A DNA stretch of 21,060 nt, taken from the IMG/VR virus record IMGVR_UViG_3300042549_004129, positions 1 through 21,060 of that record. One strand, written 5' to 3'. This DNA comes from a virus. Of this stretch, positions 13,870 to 19,520 are shown piece by piece. The position numbers and the translations under genes were made by a program. The notes below the pieces were generated by a model. It did no database searches and was not told where the DNA came from. It saw nothing but the letters and a program-made list of their open reading frames with translations. The first letter of the stretch is position 1. Each line of letters opens with the position of its first letter.

Positions 13870-14414
13870 ACAAACCCCGACAGGTCTGGAGCCTTCCAGC
13901 CCTCTGGTTTGCCGATCTTGCCGCCTGGCAGGATTACCGGCTTGCCGTCCACCAGCTTGGCGTCGTTGCTGGCCAGCACGGCCTGGTCGGCTCCACGCTT
14001 GTCGAAGCCTGCCAGGTATGCCACACCGTTGCCTGTGACCTCGATGTCGCACAAGGCATCCAGTGCATCGACCCGGTCGCTTGGGTTGACAAATCCCATC
14101 ACAAGACCTTTTTTGAGTGCCGTGGCCACCAGCATCAAATCGTCCGAGCAAGATTCCACGTTTCCCAAGTCCCTGGCTGAATCAAAATCCAGGCAATTCA
14201 AGAACTCACAGAACTCCTCGATCTGGCAGCCGATCTGCACCGACAGCGCAGCAGCCCCAGGAACCTTGCCGCAGGCCTTCAGCCAGGCCGCTGTGCGCTC
14301 AAAGTTGCTGGCTTGGGCCTCTGCCATCAAGCGCTCGTTTCTGGCTCTCAAAAGCCGGTTTTCCTGCTCCAGCTCTGCAACGAGCATGTCCAGGTTCATT
14401 TCGTCTTCGGTCAT
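13866..14414 (-). CDS. MazG-like all-alpha NTP pyrophosphatase with N-terminal coiled coil
   Basis: The product is 182 residues. Residues ~7-33 form a leucine-rich coiled coil (LVAELEQENRLLRARNERLM). From ~40 the fold looks like a MazG/HisE-type all-alpha NTP pyrophosphohydrolase: the metal motif EEFCE (E66, E67, E70) and the second acidic helix RVDALDALCDIEVTGNGVAY (D116, D119, D123). The C-terminal segment NDAKLVDGKPVILPGGKIGK, then PEGWKAPDLSGF, is a recurrent ending of phage enzymes of this family. It would hydrolyse an NTP or nucleotide signal to the monophosphate plus pyrophosphate; the substrate is unknown. Possible roles are nucleotide-pool cleaning or counteracting a host alarmone or defence signal. 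Coupled by overlaps on both sides. Confidence 0.8.
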   Translation of the reverse strand: MTEDEMNLDMLVAELEQENRLLRARNERLMAEAQASNFERTAAWLKACGKVPGAAALSVQIGCQIEEFCEFLNCLDFDSARDLGNVESCSDDLMLVATALKKGLVMGFVNPSDRVDALDALCDIEVTGNGVAYLAGFDKRGADQAVLASNDAKLVDGKPVILPGGKIGKPEGWKAPDLSGFV

Positions 14415-14563
14415 GGTTTGAACTCCAAAATGCTGAAGGTCTTGTCGACCCGGTCAAAGAACACCGACAGGCCTGGCCGCGACCCGCACCGCAGGGCACG
14501 GCAGGCAGCCAGGTGGATGGTGGATGGCCGAAGCATGGCCATCAGGATGTAACGCTTGTCCAT
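14411..14563 (-). CDS. Basic microprotein of unknown function
   Basis: The product is 50 residues, too short for many gene finders. GAGG stands 6 bases before the ATG at 14563, which overlaps the upstream stop as TGATG, and its own stop overlaps the MazG-like ATG (ATGA). The sequence opens MDKRYILMAMLRPSTIHLA, has a Cys/Arg-rich centre (CRALRCGSRPG), and closes SVFFDRVDKTFSILEFKP. Net basic, two Cys, no TM segment. Coupling on both sides makes it very likely to be a real gene. Family not recognised. Confidence 0.6.
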   Translation of the reverse strand: MDKRYILMAMLRPSTIHLAACRALRCGSRPGLSVFFDRVDKTFSILEFKP

Positions 14564-14694
14564 CAGTAACCTCGCCAGACGCGCAGGTCAACGATCCACA
14601 AAGACAGGAAGAACTCGCCATGGGCAAAACCAACAGCGAACACCGGCCACTTGTGCATCCACAGCTCAATGCTGACCTTGATCTCCTTCTTCAT
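14563..14694 (-). CDS. Aromatic-rich microprotein of unknown function
   Basis: The product is 43 residues. The start at 14694 overlaps the stop of the ribbon-helix-helix gene (ATGA) and the stop overlaps the next start (TGATG). It reads MKKEIKVSIELWMHKWPVF, then AVGFAHGEFFLSLWIVDLR, with four Trp and six Phe/Tyr in 43 residues. It could be a small membrane-associated or beta-rich peptide; the central part is moderately hydrophobic but broken by His and Glu. No known family. Confidence 0.55.
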   Translation of the reverse strand: MKKEIKVSIELWMHKWPVFAVGFAHGEFFLSLWIVDLRVWRGY

Positions 14695-14843
14695 GCTTTG
14701 ACCTTGTCCAGCTCCAGCCGAATGTAGTGCAGCACCTGGGCGCTCAGGCTGCGCGTGTTGCGCTCGGCCTCGGCCTTGAGCTTGGCCATGACCTCGTCCG
14801 ACAGGCGGACGGTCACATATTGGGTCTTGTTCTTGGTGGTCAT
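14691..14843 (-). CDS. Ribbon-helix-helix (Arc/MetJ-like) DNA-binding protein
   Basis: The product is 50 residues, with AGGAG 8 bases before the ATG. A beta strand with alternating contacts (QYVTVRLSDEV, about residues 8-18) is followed by helix 1 (MAKLKAEAERN) and helix 2 (SLSAQVLHYIRLELDKV). That strand-helix-helix order and length match Arc-type repressors, which act as dimers on operator repeats. Coupled to the RyR-domain gene upstream by ATGA. It may regulate this operon; candidates for its operator are the repeats at 13333-13350 and 17661-17700. It could also be an antitoxin, but no toxin is recognisable beside it. Confidence 0.8.
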   Translation of the reverse strand: MTTKNKTQYVTVRLSDEVMAKLKAEAERNTRSLSAQVLHYIRLELDKVKA

Positions 14844-15205
14844 TCTGCATCTCCTGTTGATGGCGCAGTTTGCCGAAGAGCATGCACCACAGCTCGGAAA
14901 ATAAAATCCTTGGCCTGCTGCTCGCGTGGCAGCATGTCAAATGGCACGATGCAATGATGGGTCTTGGCATCTGGGTTTTTCTCTGGCCCGTACACCCAGC
15001 CATCTGCAACCTTCTGGGCCATCCAGCTTTCGTGGCTCGCTTCAGGCCCGACATTGTTTTCGGTGTGCAGCTTGACGCCAAGCATGGCGCTGTCCTTTTG
15101 CCACTGAGGTGCGTCCTCCCATGTTGGCTGGCTCATGTCGCCAAGTGCTTGGCAATATGCGCGATTCACCTCATGGCATACACGTGCGATCAGTTCGTTG
15201 CTCAT
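14840..15205 (-). CDS. RyR-domain protein
   Basis: The product is 121 residues. The N-terminal ~45 (IARVCHEVNRAYCQALGD, then PTWEDAPQWQKDSAMLGV) is a helical region common ahead of phage RyR domains. Residues ~57-100 match the RyR repeat fold: ASHESWMAQKVADGWVYGPE, a Lys/Asn/Asp loop, then HHCIVPFDMLPREQQAKD. RyR repeats occur four times in ryanodine receptors and singly in many phages and bacterial genes, where a ligand-sensing (possibly nucleotide) role has been proposed. No catalytic residues are evident. The gene lies between SSB-side genes and a RHH/microprotein/MazG-like set in one coupled operon. Confidence 0.8.
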   Translation of the reverse strand: MSNELIARVCHEVNRAYCQALGDMSQPTWEDAPQWQKDSAMLGVKLHTENNVGPEASHESWMAQKVADGWVYGPEKNPDAKTHHCIVPFDMLPREQQAKDFIFRAVVHALRQTAPSTGDAE

Positions 15206-15429
15206 GCTGTCTCCTTTGCTTCTTCAAACATATCTGCCGTCGCAGGCCCACCGGCCAGCTCGATTGGGATGCCACCAGTCAGCAGGCTGACCAGATCGTC
15301 TTGGCCGGCCACCTCAATGTCAAAGCGGGTCTGGGCTGCGTGCCGGATGGCCTGGGCCTGGTTGCCTGCGCGAATCAGGCGGTGCTTGTTGGTCTCCACG
15401 TCGGTGACCAGGTAAATGCGTGTGCTCAT
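15202..15429 (-). CDS. Conserved small phage protein of unknown function
   Basis: The product is 75 residues. I chose the ATG at 15429 for its GGAG site 6 bases upstream; a start 18 bases earlier lacks one. It opens MSTRIYLVTDVETNKHRLIR then AGNQAQAIRHAAQTRFDIEV, followed by a short acidic tail. Small proteins with this 'IYLVTD..T...RLIRA.....QAIRH.A' beginning recur next to SSB and recombinase genes in phages, with no established role. It has a 14-base gap from the SSB stop, the only non-overlapping junction in this operon, and overlaps the RyR gene by ATGA. Confidence 0.72.
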   Translation of the reverse strand: MSTRIYLVTDVETNKHRLIRAGNQAQAIRHAAQTRFDIEVAGQDDLVSLLTGGIPIELAGGPATADMFEEAKETA

Positions 15430-15443
15430 AGTTGCTCCAGTTT

Positions 15444-15860
15444 TCAAAAGGGAATATCGTCGTCCATGTCGTCAAAGCCTGAGCCGTGCGACTGTGGTGC
15501 TGCCTGTGGTCTTGGCTGCGGCTTTGGTTGGCTGCTTGCCTGCTCGCCACCGGCCACAAACTCTAGGTCGACCAAGCGTGCCACCATCTTGGTGGCCTGC
15601 GTGCCGTCGCCTTTGGTGAATGTCTGGATGCTCACATCCTCAAGGTATGCCACGATCTGGCCACCCTTCTTGATGTACGGTGCCAGTGACTCTGCGCGTT
15701 GGCCCCACAGCGAGGCATCGACCCACTGCGTTGGGCGCTTGCCGTCGTCGCCTTTTTTGCCATAAGTGAATGCCAGAGAGACGTTGGCCACCGCTGCCCC
15801 GCCTGGTGTGTATCGCACCTCGGCGTCTTTTCCGATGCGTGCCAGTCCGTTTGCTTTCAT
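15444..15860 (-). CDS. ssb: Single-stranded DNA-binding protein (SSB)
   Basis: The product is 138 residues. I chose the start at 15860, with GAAGGAGCAAGC upstream and overlap with the previous stop. The OB fold spans ~1-105: LARIGKDAEVRYTPGGAAVA and FTYGKKGDDGKRPTQWVDAS, then GQIVAYLEDVSIQTF. A Gln/Pro-rich linker leads to an acidic tip DMDDDIPF, the classic C-terminal peptide that recruits partner proteins. It should coat ssDNA in replication and in ERF/exonuclease recombination. It sits downstream of that recombinase pair in the same unit. Confidence 0.93.
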   Translation of the reverse strand: MKANGLARIGKDAEVRYTPGGAAVANVSLAFTYGKKGDDGKRPTQWVDASLWGQRAESLAPYIKKGGQIVAYLEDVSIQTFTKGDGTQATKMVARLVDLEFVAGGEQASSQPKPQPRPQAAPQSHGSGFDDMDDDIPF

Positions 15861-16144
15861 GCTTGCTCCTTCAGTTTGTAAACCCGAACGACCCGAGCGT
15901 GGGCTGATGGGTGGGTTGCTTGACAATATCCAATCGGCTCGAAGGCGTCACCCTTAAAAACCGCACCCCAGGTGTTGGGGTGGTAATCGGCAGGCAGCTC
16001 CACACGCTCCCTGACCTCATTGATGGTGACTTGGCCAGTTGCCTCGGCAACCTCGATCGCAACCGACCTGGCATAAGCCAGCCAGTCCTCTCGGCCCCGA
16101 GCAACCAGGGCCAAGCCAGCGTCGCGCAGGTCGCGCCCGTTCAT
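15857..16144 (-). CDS. Conserved phage protein, possible winged-helix fold
   Basis: The product is 95 residues. N-terminal helices (GRDLRDAGLALVARGREDWL, AYARSVAIEVAEATGQVTIN) lead to EVRERVELPADYHPNTWGAV and FKGDAFEPIGYCQATHPSAH, then a basic tail. The segment 'T.NEVRE.......P..WGAVFK...F..IG..Q...P.AHAR' recurs in small phage proteins adjacent to recombination or replication genes; helix-turn-strand order suggests a winged-helix DNA-binding fold, which is inference. Overlaps both neighbours by ATGA. Confidence 0.72.
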   Translation of the reverse strand: MNGRDLRDAGLALVARGREDWLAYARSVAIEVAEATGQVTINEVRERVELPADYHPNTWGAVFKGDAFEPIGYCQATHPSAHARVVRVYKLKEQA

Positions 16145-16410
16145 GGCTTTTCTCCGATTGCTTTAGCAATGACTTCGTCAATCCGGCTGACTGACCATCC
16201 AATCGGTGTTCCATCTTCAACAATCATGTGCCGCGCTACTTTTAACGCCTCCAGCAAATCAGGTGCTGCGGCGATCAGGATGGCGTCTGAGCGGTTTCTG
16301 CAGTCGACAATTTCACCGACTGCACCGTTGGTGGTATTGGAGTCAATCAACACCACATTGCTGGATACCCCTGAGTCTAGAACCCATGGCCCCGGTGTGT
16401 GCTTGTTCAT
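16141..16410 (-). CDS. Conserved small phage protein (HTPGPW...LIAAAPDLLEAL family)
   Basis: The product is 89 residues. It begins MNKHTPGPWVLDSG and has RSDAILIAAAPDLLEALKVA in the middle, the hallmark of a very widespread small phage protein of unknown function found in early regions. It ends in a short helix. No metal ligands or membrane segments. It lies between the exonuclease and the SSB side of the operon, coupled by ATGA at both ends, so an auxiliary recombination or nucleotide role is possible but untested. Confidence 0.78.
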   Translation of the reverse strand: MNKHTPGPWVLDSGVSSNVVLIDSNTTNGAVGEIVDCRNRSDAILIAAAPDLLEALKVARHMIVEDGTPIGWSVSRIDEVIAKAIGEKP

Positions 16411-17027
16411 AAGCCCCTCCGCAGGTGAATCAGCTTGTCGACCGTTTCCTGCACCTCAGCCAGGAACTTGATCACCTCGGCCTCGTACTCAGCGATCAAG
16501 GCTTCGTCGCGTGGCACTCGTTTGATGAACAGCTGCATGTCGTCTGGCATCCGTGGGTCAAAGCTCACGAAGTCGCACCAGGCTCGGCCCGTGCAAGCCA
16601 TTTGCCACTGCATCTGGGCCATGTACCCGCTGGGCGCTTTGTCGGCCAACAGCGTGGCAATGTGCGTGCTGGTGTTAGGGCACTTGATCTCGACCAGTCC
16701 ATCCTCGCCAACCAATCCGTCCGGCGAGGCTCCCGACATTTCAATGGTCGGGTGGGTGATCATGGAAACTTCGCCAACGATCTGGCCAGTCTCGGCCTCG
16801 TACACCATCCGAGCTTGTGGCTCTGTCTCGGTGCCGTGCTGCATAGCACCGCTTTTAAAGGTGTCGGCGCTTTGGCCAGTCAGGCGCTCGGCCACCAGCT
16901 GCGCCAGGTAGTTGCCCCGGCTGGCTGCAACTCCTGTCTTGGTCTTGGCCATGATGTCGGCCACACGGCTTGCGGTGACCTTGCCCAAGCGCTGGGCGAA
17001 CCATTCAGGTGTCCCTTGCTCGATCAT
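16407..17027 (-). CDS. YqaJ-family (lambda Exo-like) recombination exonuclease
   Basis: The product is 206 residues. It begins EQGTPEWFAQRLGKVTASRV, the typical substrate-arch helix of YqaJ/lambda-Exo nucleases. Then come GAMQHGTETEPQARMVYEAE with acidic residues E67/E69, the core SGASPDGLVGEDGLVEIKCP giving D103 and the E113-x-K115 pair, and YMAQMQWQMA with the motif-III Gln. These form the PD-(D/E)xK centre that digests one strand of dsDNA to leave 3' overhangs. Its partner, the ERF annealase, is immediately upstream, overlapping by ATGA; together they make a Red-like recombination pair. Confidence 0.92.
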   Translation of the reverse strand: MIEQGTPEWFAQRLGKVTASRVADIMAKTKTGVAASRGNYLAQLVAERLTGQSADTFKSGAMQHGTETEPQARMVYEAETGQIVGEVSMITHPTIEMSGASPDGLVGEDGLVEIKCPNTSTHIATLLADKAPSGYMAQMQWQMACTGRAWCDFVSFDPRMPDDMQLFIKRVPRDEALIAEYEAEVIKFLAEVQETVDKLIHLRRGL

Positions 17028-17611
17028 TCTGCAGCTCCCTGTGTGTCGGCTGTCTTGGCTGCCTTCTTGAGGGCAGGGCCTTGGGCTTGCCAGAAGGCTG
17101 CCTTGTGGGCTGACTTGGGCAGGGCCATGAACGCATCGGACAAAGCCTTCTCGCCTTGCATGGCAGCCTCGCGCATGGCTGGCAGGGTGGCTTTCTCAAA
17201 CTCGGCGTAACCGTCCAGCACCGCAGGCGTGCGCTTGCTGGCTGCGTTGCCGTCGTCGTCCTCTGGTGCAATGCCACAGGCTGCCATCAGGCTGTAGCGG
17301 CGTGCATAGGTCAGTGCGCTGCCGTACCCCTGGGCGTCGTGCTTGACCGCTGGCACGTGCAGCTTGCCTGCGCTGTAGGTCTCACCGGACTCGTGCACAA
17401 AGACCGTTTCAACAATCACCCCGGCCTCGCACTCGTGGGTTTGTTGCACCAGGGCAATGCCGTTGTTGTTGAGGCCATCCATCACCGCCTCGACGCAGGC
17501 CGCAAGGTCTGCATACCGGCTTTTGAAGTGTGGGTTGCTGCTGGACTTCAGGGCTGGCCCGAACTCGCGCTGGGCTTTCACCAGGGCTGCTGCTATCTGC
17601 TTGATTTCCAT
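17024..17611 (-). CDS. erf: ERF-family single-strand annealing recombinase
   Basis: The product is 195 residues. I chose the start at 17611, with AAAGG about 9 bases upstream and after the inferred promoter; an earlier in-frame ATG would overlap that promoter. ERF signatures are clear: VKAQREFGPALKSSSNPHFK, SRYADLAACVEAVMDGLNN, and QGYGSALTYARRYSLMAACG followed by the acidic EDDDGNAA. C-terminal residues ~125-195 are an Ala/Lys-rich helical tail. It pairs homologous ssDNA, replacing lambda Bet. First gene of the twelve-gene early operon, with exonuclease next and SSB three genes on. Confidence 0.92.
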   Translation of the reverse strand: MEIKQIAAALVKAQREFGPALKSSSNPHFKSRYADLAACVEAVMDGLNNNGIALVQQTHECEAGVIVETVFVHESGETYSAGKLHVPAVKHDAQGYGSALTYARRYSLMAACGIAPEDDDGNAASKRTPAVLDGYAEFEKATLPAMREAAMQGEKALSDAFMALPKSAHKAAFWQAQGPALKKAAKTADTQGAAE

Positions 17612-17639
17612 CGTGTTTACCTTTCGTGGGTGGTTGTTG

Positions 17640-17657
17640 GTGAAACGAATCATAACA
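17640..17657 (-). promoter_or_regulatory. Extended -10 promoter for the leftward early operon
   Basis: On the minus strand TGTTATGAT gives an extended -10 (TATGAT at 17649-17654, TGn at 17655-17657), with a predicted start near 17642 and a 30-base leader to the ERF ATG. No good -35 at 16-18 bp; a TTGTAT lies at 20 bp. The upstream DNA is strongly AT-rich. Confidence 0.6.
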
Positions 17658-17660
17658 CAG

Positions 17661-17700
17661 TAAAAGATAAATTTATACAACCACAATAAAAAATCTTTTA
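17661..17700. promoter_or_regulatory. Candidate operator: split inverted repeat TAAAAGAT ... ATCTTTTA
   Basis: Perfect 8-bp arms at 17661-17668 and 17693-17700 have centres 32 bp apart, about three helical turns. They are placed between the leftward -10 (17649-17654) and the rightward -10 (17721-17726). One factor bound cooperatively to both arms could control both promoters. The Cro-like protein encoded next door and the RHH protein are the obvious candidates. Confidence 0.5.
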
Positions 17701-17717
17701 TTTTTTTGTTGGATGTG

Positions 17718-17734
17718 TGCTACAGTTACGGACA
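17718..17734 (+). promoter_or_regulatory. Candidate extended -10 promoter giving a leaderless mRNA
   Basis: TGCTACAGT (17718-17726) supplies an extended -10 with hexamer TACAGT. The expected start point falls at about 17732-17734, on the ATG of the Cro-like gene, which has no ribosome site. No convincing -35 is present; upstream is a T-tract. Confidence 0.5.
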
Positions 17735-17946
17735 TGAACAAAGACGACCAATACTATGCACAGGTCTTGGCCTTTGCCCGAAAGAGCCTCGGCTCCTACA
17801 AGGCAGTGGCCAAGGCCATCGGTGCCCCAAGTGGCCCGGCTGTCCAGGCCTGGCTGATCAATGGCGTGGCCTTCCGGTGGCGTCCAGCCCTTGATAAAAG
17901 GTTTGGTGCCATGTACCGCAAGAGCTTGAATGAGCCTGCGGCCTGA
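17734..17946 (+). CDS. Cro/YdaS-like helix-turn-helix regulator
   Basis: The product is 70 residues. I chose the ATG at 17734 over an in-frame ATG at 17713, which lies inside the likely promoter; neither has a Shine-Dalgarno, and 17734 fits a leaderless transcript. Residues ~20-43 read GSYKAVAKAIGAPSGPAVQA then WLINGVAF: a helix, a turn and a recognition helix of the kind seen in Cro/YdaS-type small phage regulators. The C-terminus is basic (RWRPALDKRFGAMYRKS). Divergent to the ERF operon and first on the replication side, exactly where lambdoid phages encode Cro. No companion CI repressor is in the window. Confidence 0.72.
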   Translation: MNKDDQYYAQVLAFARKSLGSYKAVAKAIGAPSGPAVQAWLINGVAFRWRPALDKRFGAMYRKSLNEPAA

Positions 17947-18052
17947 GGTAAAGTGAATGTTGAACACGGCTAGGGTAGCTCCCGAAAAGACGATTCTTCA
18001 CCGTCCTGCCGCTGTTTCTTTTGTGAAGCGAACCGACGAAGTAAGGTAAAAA
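17947..18052 (+). ncRNA. Structured-looking leader before the replication genes
   Basis: This 106-base stretch between the Cro-like and replication genes is long for such a compact genome. It can form GCTA-GGG-TAGC (17969-17979) and a larger hairpin CTTCAC (17996-18001) / GTGAAG (18023-18028) with a 21-base pyrimidine-rich loop. An alternative GACG/CGTC pairing overlaps the left arm. A good AAGG site follows (18043-18046). No open frame of note fills it. It may be a regulatory leader, an anti-terminator site or a small RNA. Confidence 0.4.
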
Positions 18053-18745
18053 ATGCACTATTACCAGTTCAATATTGGCGACTACAAAAGCCACACCGAA
18101 CACCTCTCAGACCTTGAAGACCTGGCCTACCGGCGAATGCTGGATTGGTACTACCTTCACGAGACCCCTTTGCCTTTGGAAACCAGCGAGATCGCACGCC
18201 TGATTAGGATGCGAACGCATACCGACTGCATTGCGGTCGTTTTGCAAGAGTTCTTCATTCGCAATGAGAACGGATGGACAAACCACCGGGCAGACCAAGA
18301 GATTTCCAGGGCTGGCGAGAAGTCGACCAAGGCCAGCGAGAGCGCCAAGGCCAGGTGGAGCAAGCAAAAAGATGCGGACGCAATGCGAACGCATAGCGAA
18401 AGCAATGCTACACAAGACACAAGACACATAACACAAGACCCAGAACACAAGAAAACAAAGACGCAGCGCGGCACGCGCCTGCCAACAGGTTTTGAATTGC
18501 CAGACGAGTGGATTGGGTTTTGCAGGCAAGAACGCGCAGACCTTGACCCGCAGACGGTGTTTGCTGAGTTTCTGGATTACTGGATTGCACAGCCTGGCCA
18601 GAAGGGCGTCAAAACCGACTGGCCAGCCACCTGGCGCAACTGGGTGCGCAGGCAGACCGCAACGCGCAGCGCACAAGGGCGAAACGAGCACAAACACGCT
18701 GCAGCCTCCCGAGCCATTTTTGATGGGGTGTTCGACAATGAATAA
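18053..18745 (+). CDS. DUF1376 / lambda O-like replication initiation protein
   Basis: The 230-residue product starts after AAGGTAAAAA. Residues ~1-85 are a DUF1376 domain: MHYYQFNIGDYKSHTEHLSD, LEDLAYRRMLDWYYLHETPL, then FFIRNENGWTNHRADQEISR, a winged-helix-type replication domain. Residues ~88-140 are a charged, repetitive linker (TKASESAKARWSKQKD, then TQDTRHITQDPEHKK). Residues ~145-200 are a DnaT-like C-terminal domain (VFAEFLDYWIAQPGQKGVKT followed by DWPATWRNWVRR). It should bind the origin and bring in helicase with the next gene's product. The linker DNA holds a 7-base tandem repeat that may be the origin. The stop overlaps the next start by 8 bases. Confidence 0.87.
   Translation: MHYYQFNIGDYKSHTEHLSDLEDLAYRRMLDWYYLHETPLPLETSEIARLIRMRTHTDCIAVVLQEFFIRNENGWTNHRADQEISRAGEKSTKASESAKARWSKQKDADAMRTHSESNATQDTRHITQDPEHKKTKTQRGTRLPTGFELPDEWIGFCRQERADLDPQTVFAEFLDYWIAQPGQKGVKTDWPATWRNWVRRQTATRSAQGRNEHKHAAASRAIFDGVFDNE
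18410..18465 (+). repeat. Heptanucleotide tandem repeat ACACAAG inside the O-like gene
   Basis: Exact ACACAAGA begins at 18410, 18417, 18431 and 18445, i.e. at steps of 7, 14 and 14. The in-between positions hold imperfect units (ACACATA, ACCCAGA), giving about six 7-mers. Because 7 is not a multiple of 3 the translation repeats every 7 residues (TQDTRHI, TQDPEHK). Candidate iterons or a slippage-prone tract. Confidence 0.75.
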
Positions 18746-19268
18746 CCTCGCTGAAATGGCAAGCCAGGCCATCCAGAACGCTGGCCAACAACCCGCACCC
18801 CGTGGAGACAACCCGACGATCCGCAAGCTGTTCATCGTCTTGCACGGGTCTTACGGCAGCCTGTTCACCACCAAGTTTTCCACCGGCGAGCGCGACGCCA
18901 ACGGTAAGGACAAGGGCATCCGTGCCGCCATGCTGGTCTGGGAGGCAGGCTTGGCCAAGTATTCACCGGACACCATCGAGACGGCAGCCAAGCGCCTGGC
19001 CGACGAGTGCCCTGCCTTCCCGCCAAACCTTCCGCAGTTCGAGGCGATCTGCAAGGCTGTGATGCCGCGCAAGACTTTCAGCGACGGCCAACCGCGCAGG
19101 CTGCCACCGCCAGAAGCCAAGCCCATCGGCCCGGTGGAGTTTGAGGTCATGAACGACGGGCGCGACTGGGCACGCAAGCTGCTGGCCAGACAGGCCGCTG
19201 GCGACCGAGTGAACATCGGCAGCCTGGAGTGCGCAAAGAAGGCGCTCAAAATTCAGGAGGGCGAATGA
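18738..19268 (+). CDS. Lambda P-like helicase loader
   Basis: The product is 176 residues. I chose the ATG at 18738, overlapping the O-like stop by 8 bases, with GGGGTG upstream. The N-terminal ~25 residues are polar; then IRKLFIVLHGSYGSLFTTKF, and KGIRAAMLVWEAGLAKYSPD with TIETAAKRLADECPAFPPNL. The segment 'AFPPNLPQFEAICKA' is a hallmark of lambda P-type replication proteins, which load the host DnaB helicase. The C-terminal third is Arg/Pro/Glu-rich and ends in a helix (SLECAKKALKIQEGE). Gene order O-like then P-like matches lambdoid replication modules. Confidence 0.83.
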   Translation: MNNLAEMASQAIQNAGQQPAPRGDNPTIRKLFIVLHGSYGSLFTTKFSTGERDANGKDKGIRAAMLVWEAGLAKYSPDTIETAAKRLADECPAFPPNLPQFEAICKAVMPRKTFSDGQPRRLPPPEAKPIGPVEFEVMNDGRDWARKLLARQAAGDRVNIGSLECAKKALKIQEGE

Positions 19269-19519
19269 CATGCACAGCCTGCCAAGCTCACGCCACGAAC
19301 CCGCTGTCCGGCCAGTATCACTTTGGGTGCCTGTCGTGCTGCACCCGGTTGGTGATCAGCACCAGGCCGAACAAACAAGCAGCAGCAGGGATGCTGGCAG
19401 CGATTGCCCGATACCCGCAGAACCCTGGCCGGGAGCGCATCTTGGCATCCGTCGCCCAGGCATTGACGAAACCCCCCTCAGCCTCGACGAGTGCTGGATC
19501 GCAGTCCGGGAGTGCCTGA
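19265..19519 (+). CDS. Zinc-ribbon phage protein with probable 3' frameshift
   Basis: The product is 84 residues as read; the start overlaps the previous stop (ATGA). MTCTACQAHATNPLSGQYHF and GCLSCCTRL give a C3-x2-C6-x15-C22-x2-C25 zinc-ribbon spacing, followed by PNKQAAAGMLAAIARYPQNP and a helical part. Small phage proteins with 'C..C..A.ANPLSG.Y...C..C' at the start are familiar in nin-like regions. After C6 at 19472-19477 the read frame becomes Ser/Ala/Gly-rich with mixed third bases. One additional C would continue TKPPLSLDECWIAVRECLT and end at 19524, overlapping the NinB ATG as ATGA. The annotated C-terminus is therefore doubtful. Confidence 0.72.
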   Translation: MTCTACQAHATNPLSGQYHFGCLSCCTRLVISTRPNKQAAAGMLAAIARYPQNPGRERILASVAQALTKPPSASTSAGSQSGSA

Positions 19520-19520
19520 C

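Noticed and set aside
13870-14151. N-terminal extension of the gene ending at 13387
   Set aside because: This part is Arg/Gly/Gln-rich and out of frame with the MazG-like gene that occupies it; a GTGA-coupled start at 13869 explains the gene.
14691-14843. RHH protein as an antitoxin of a toxin-antitoxin pair
   Set aside because: Neither neighbour resembles a known toxin; the RyR protein upstream and the microprotein downstream lack RNase or gyrase-poison motifs, so a plain repressor is the simpler reading.
16425-17210. A 261-residue + strand open frame opposite the exonuclease
   Set aside because: It runs antisense to clear YqaJ and ERF genes with intact catalytic motifs, and shows no domain or start signal.
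19270-19471. The first part of the alternative + strand frame starting at 19270
   Set aside because: It lacks the zinc-ribbon Cys pairs carried by the 19265 frame; only its last part, after the C6 run, looks coding.
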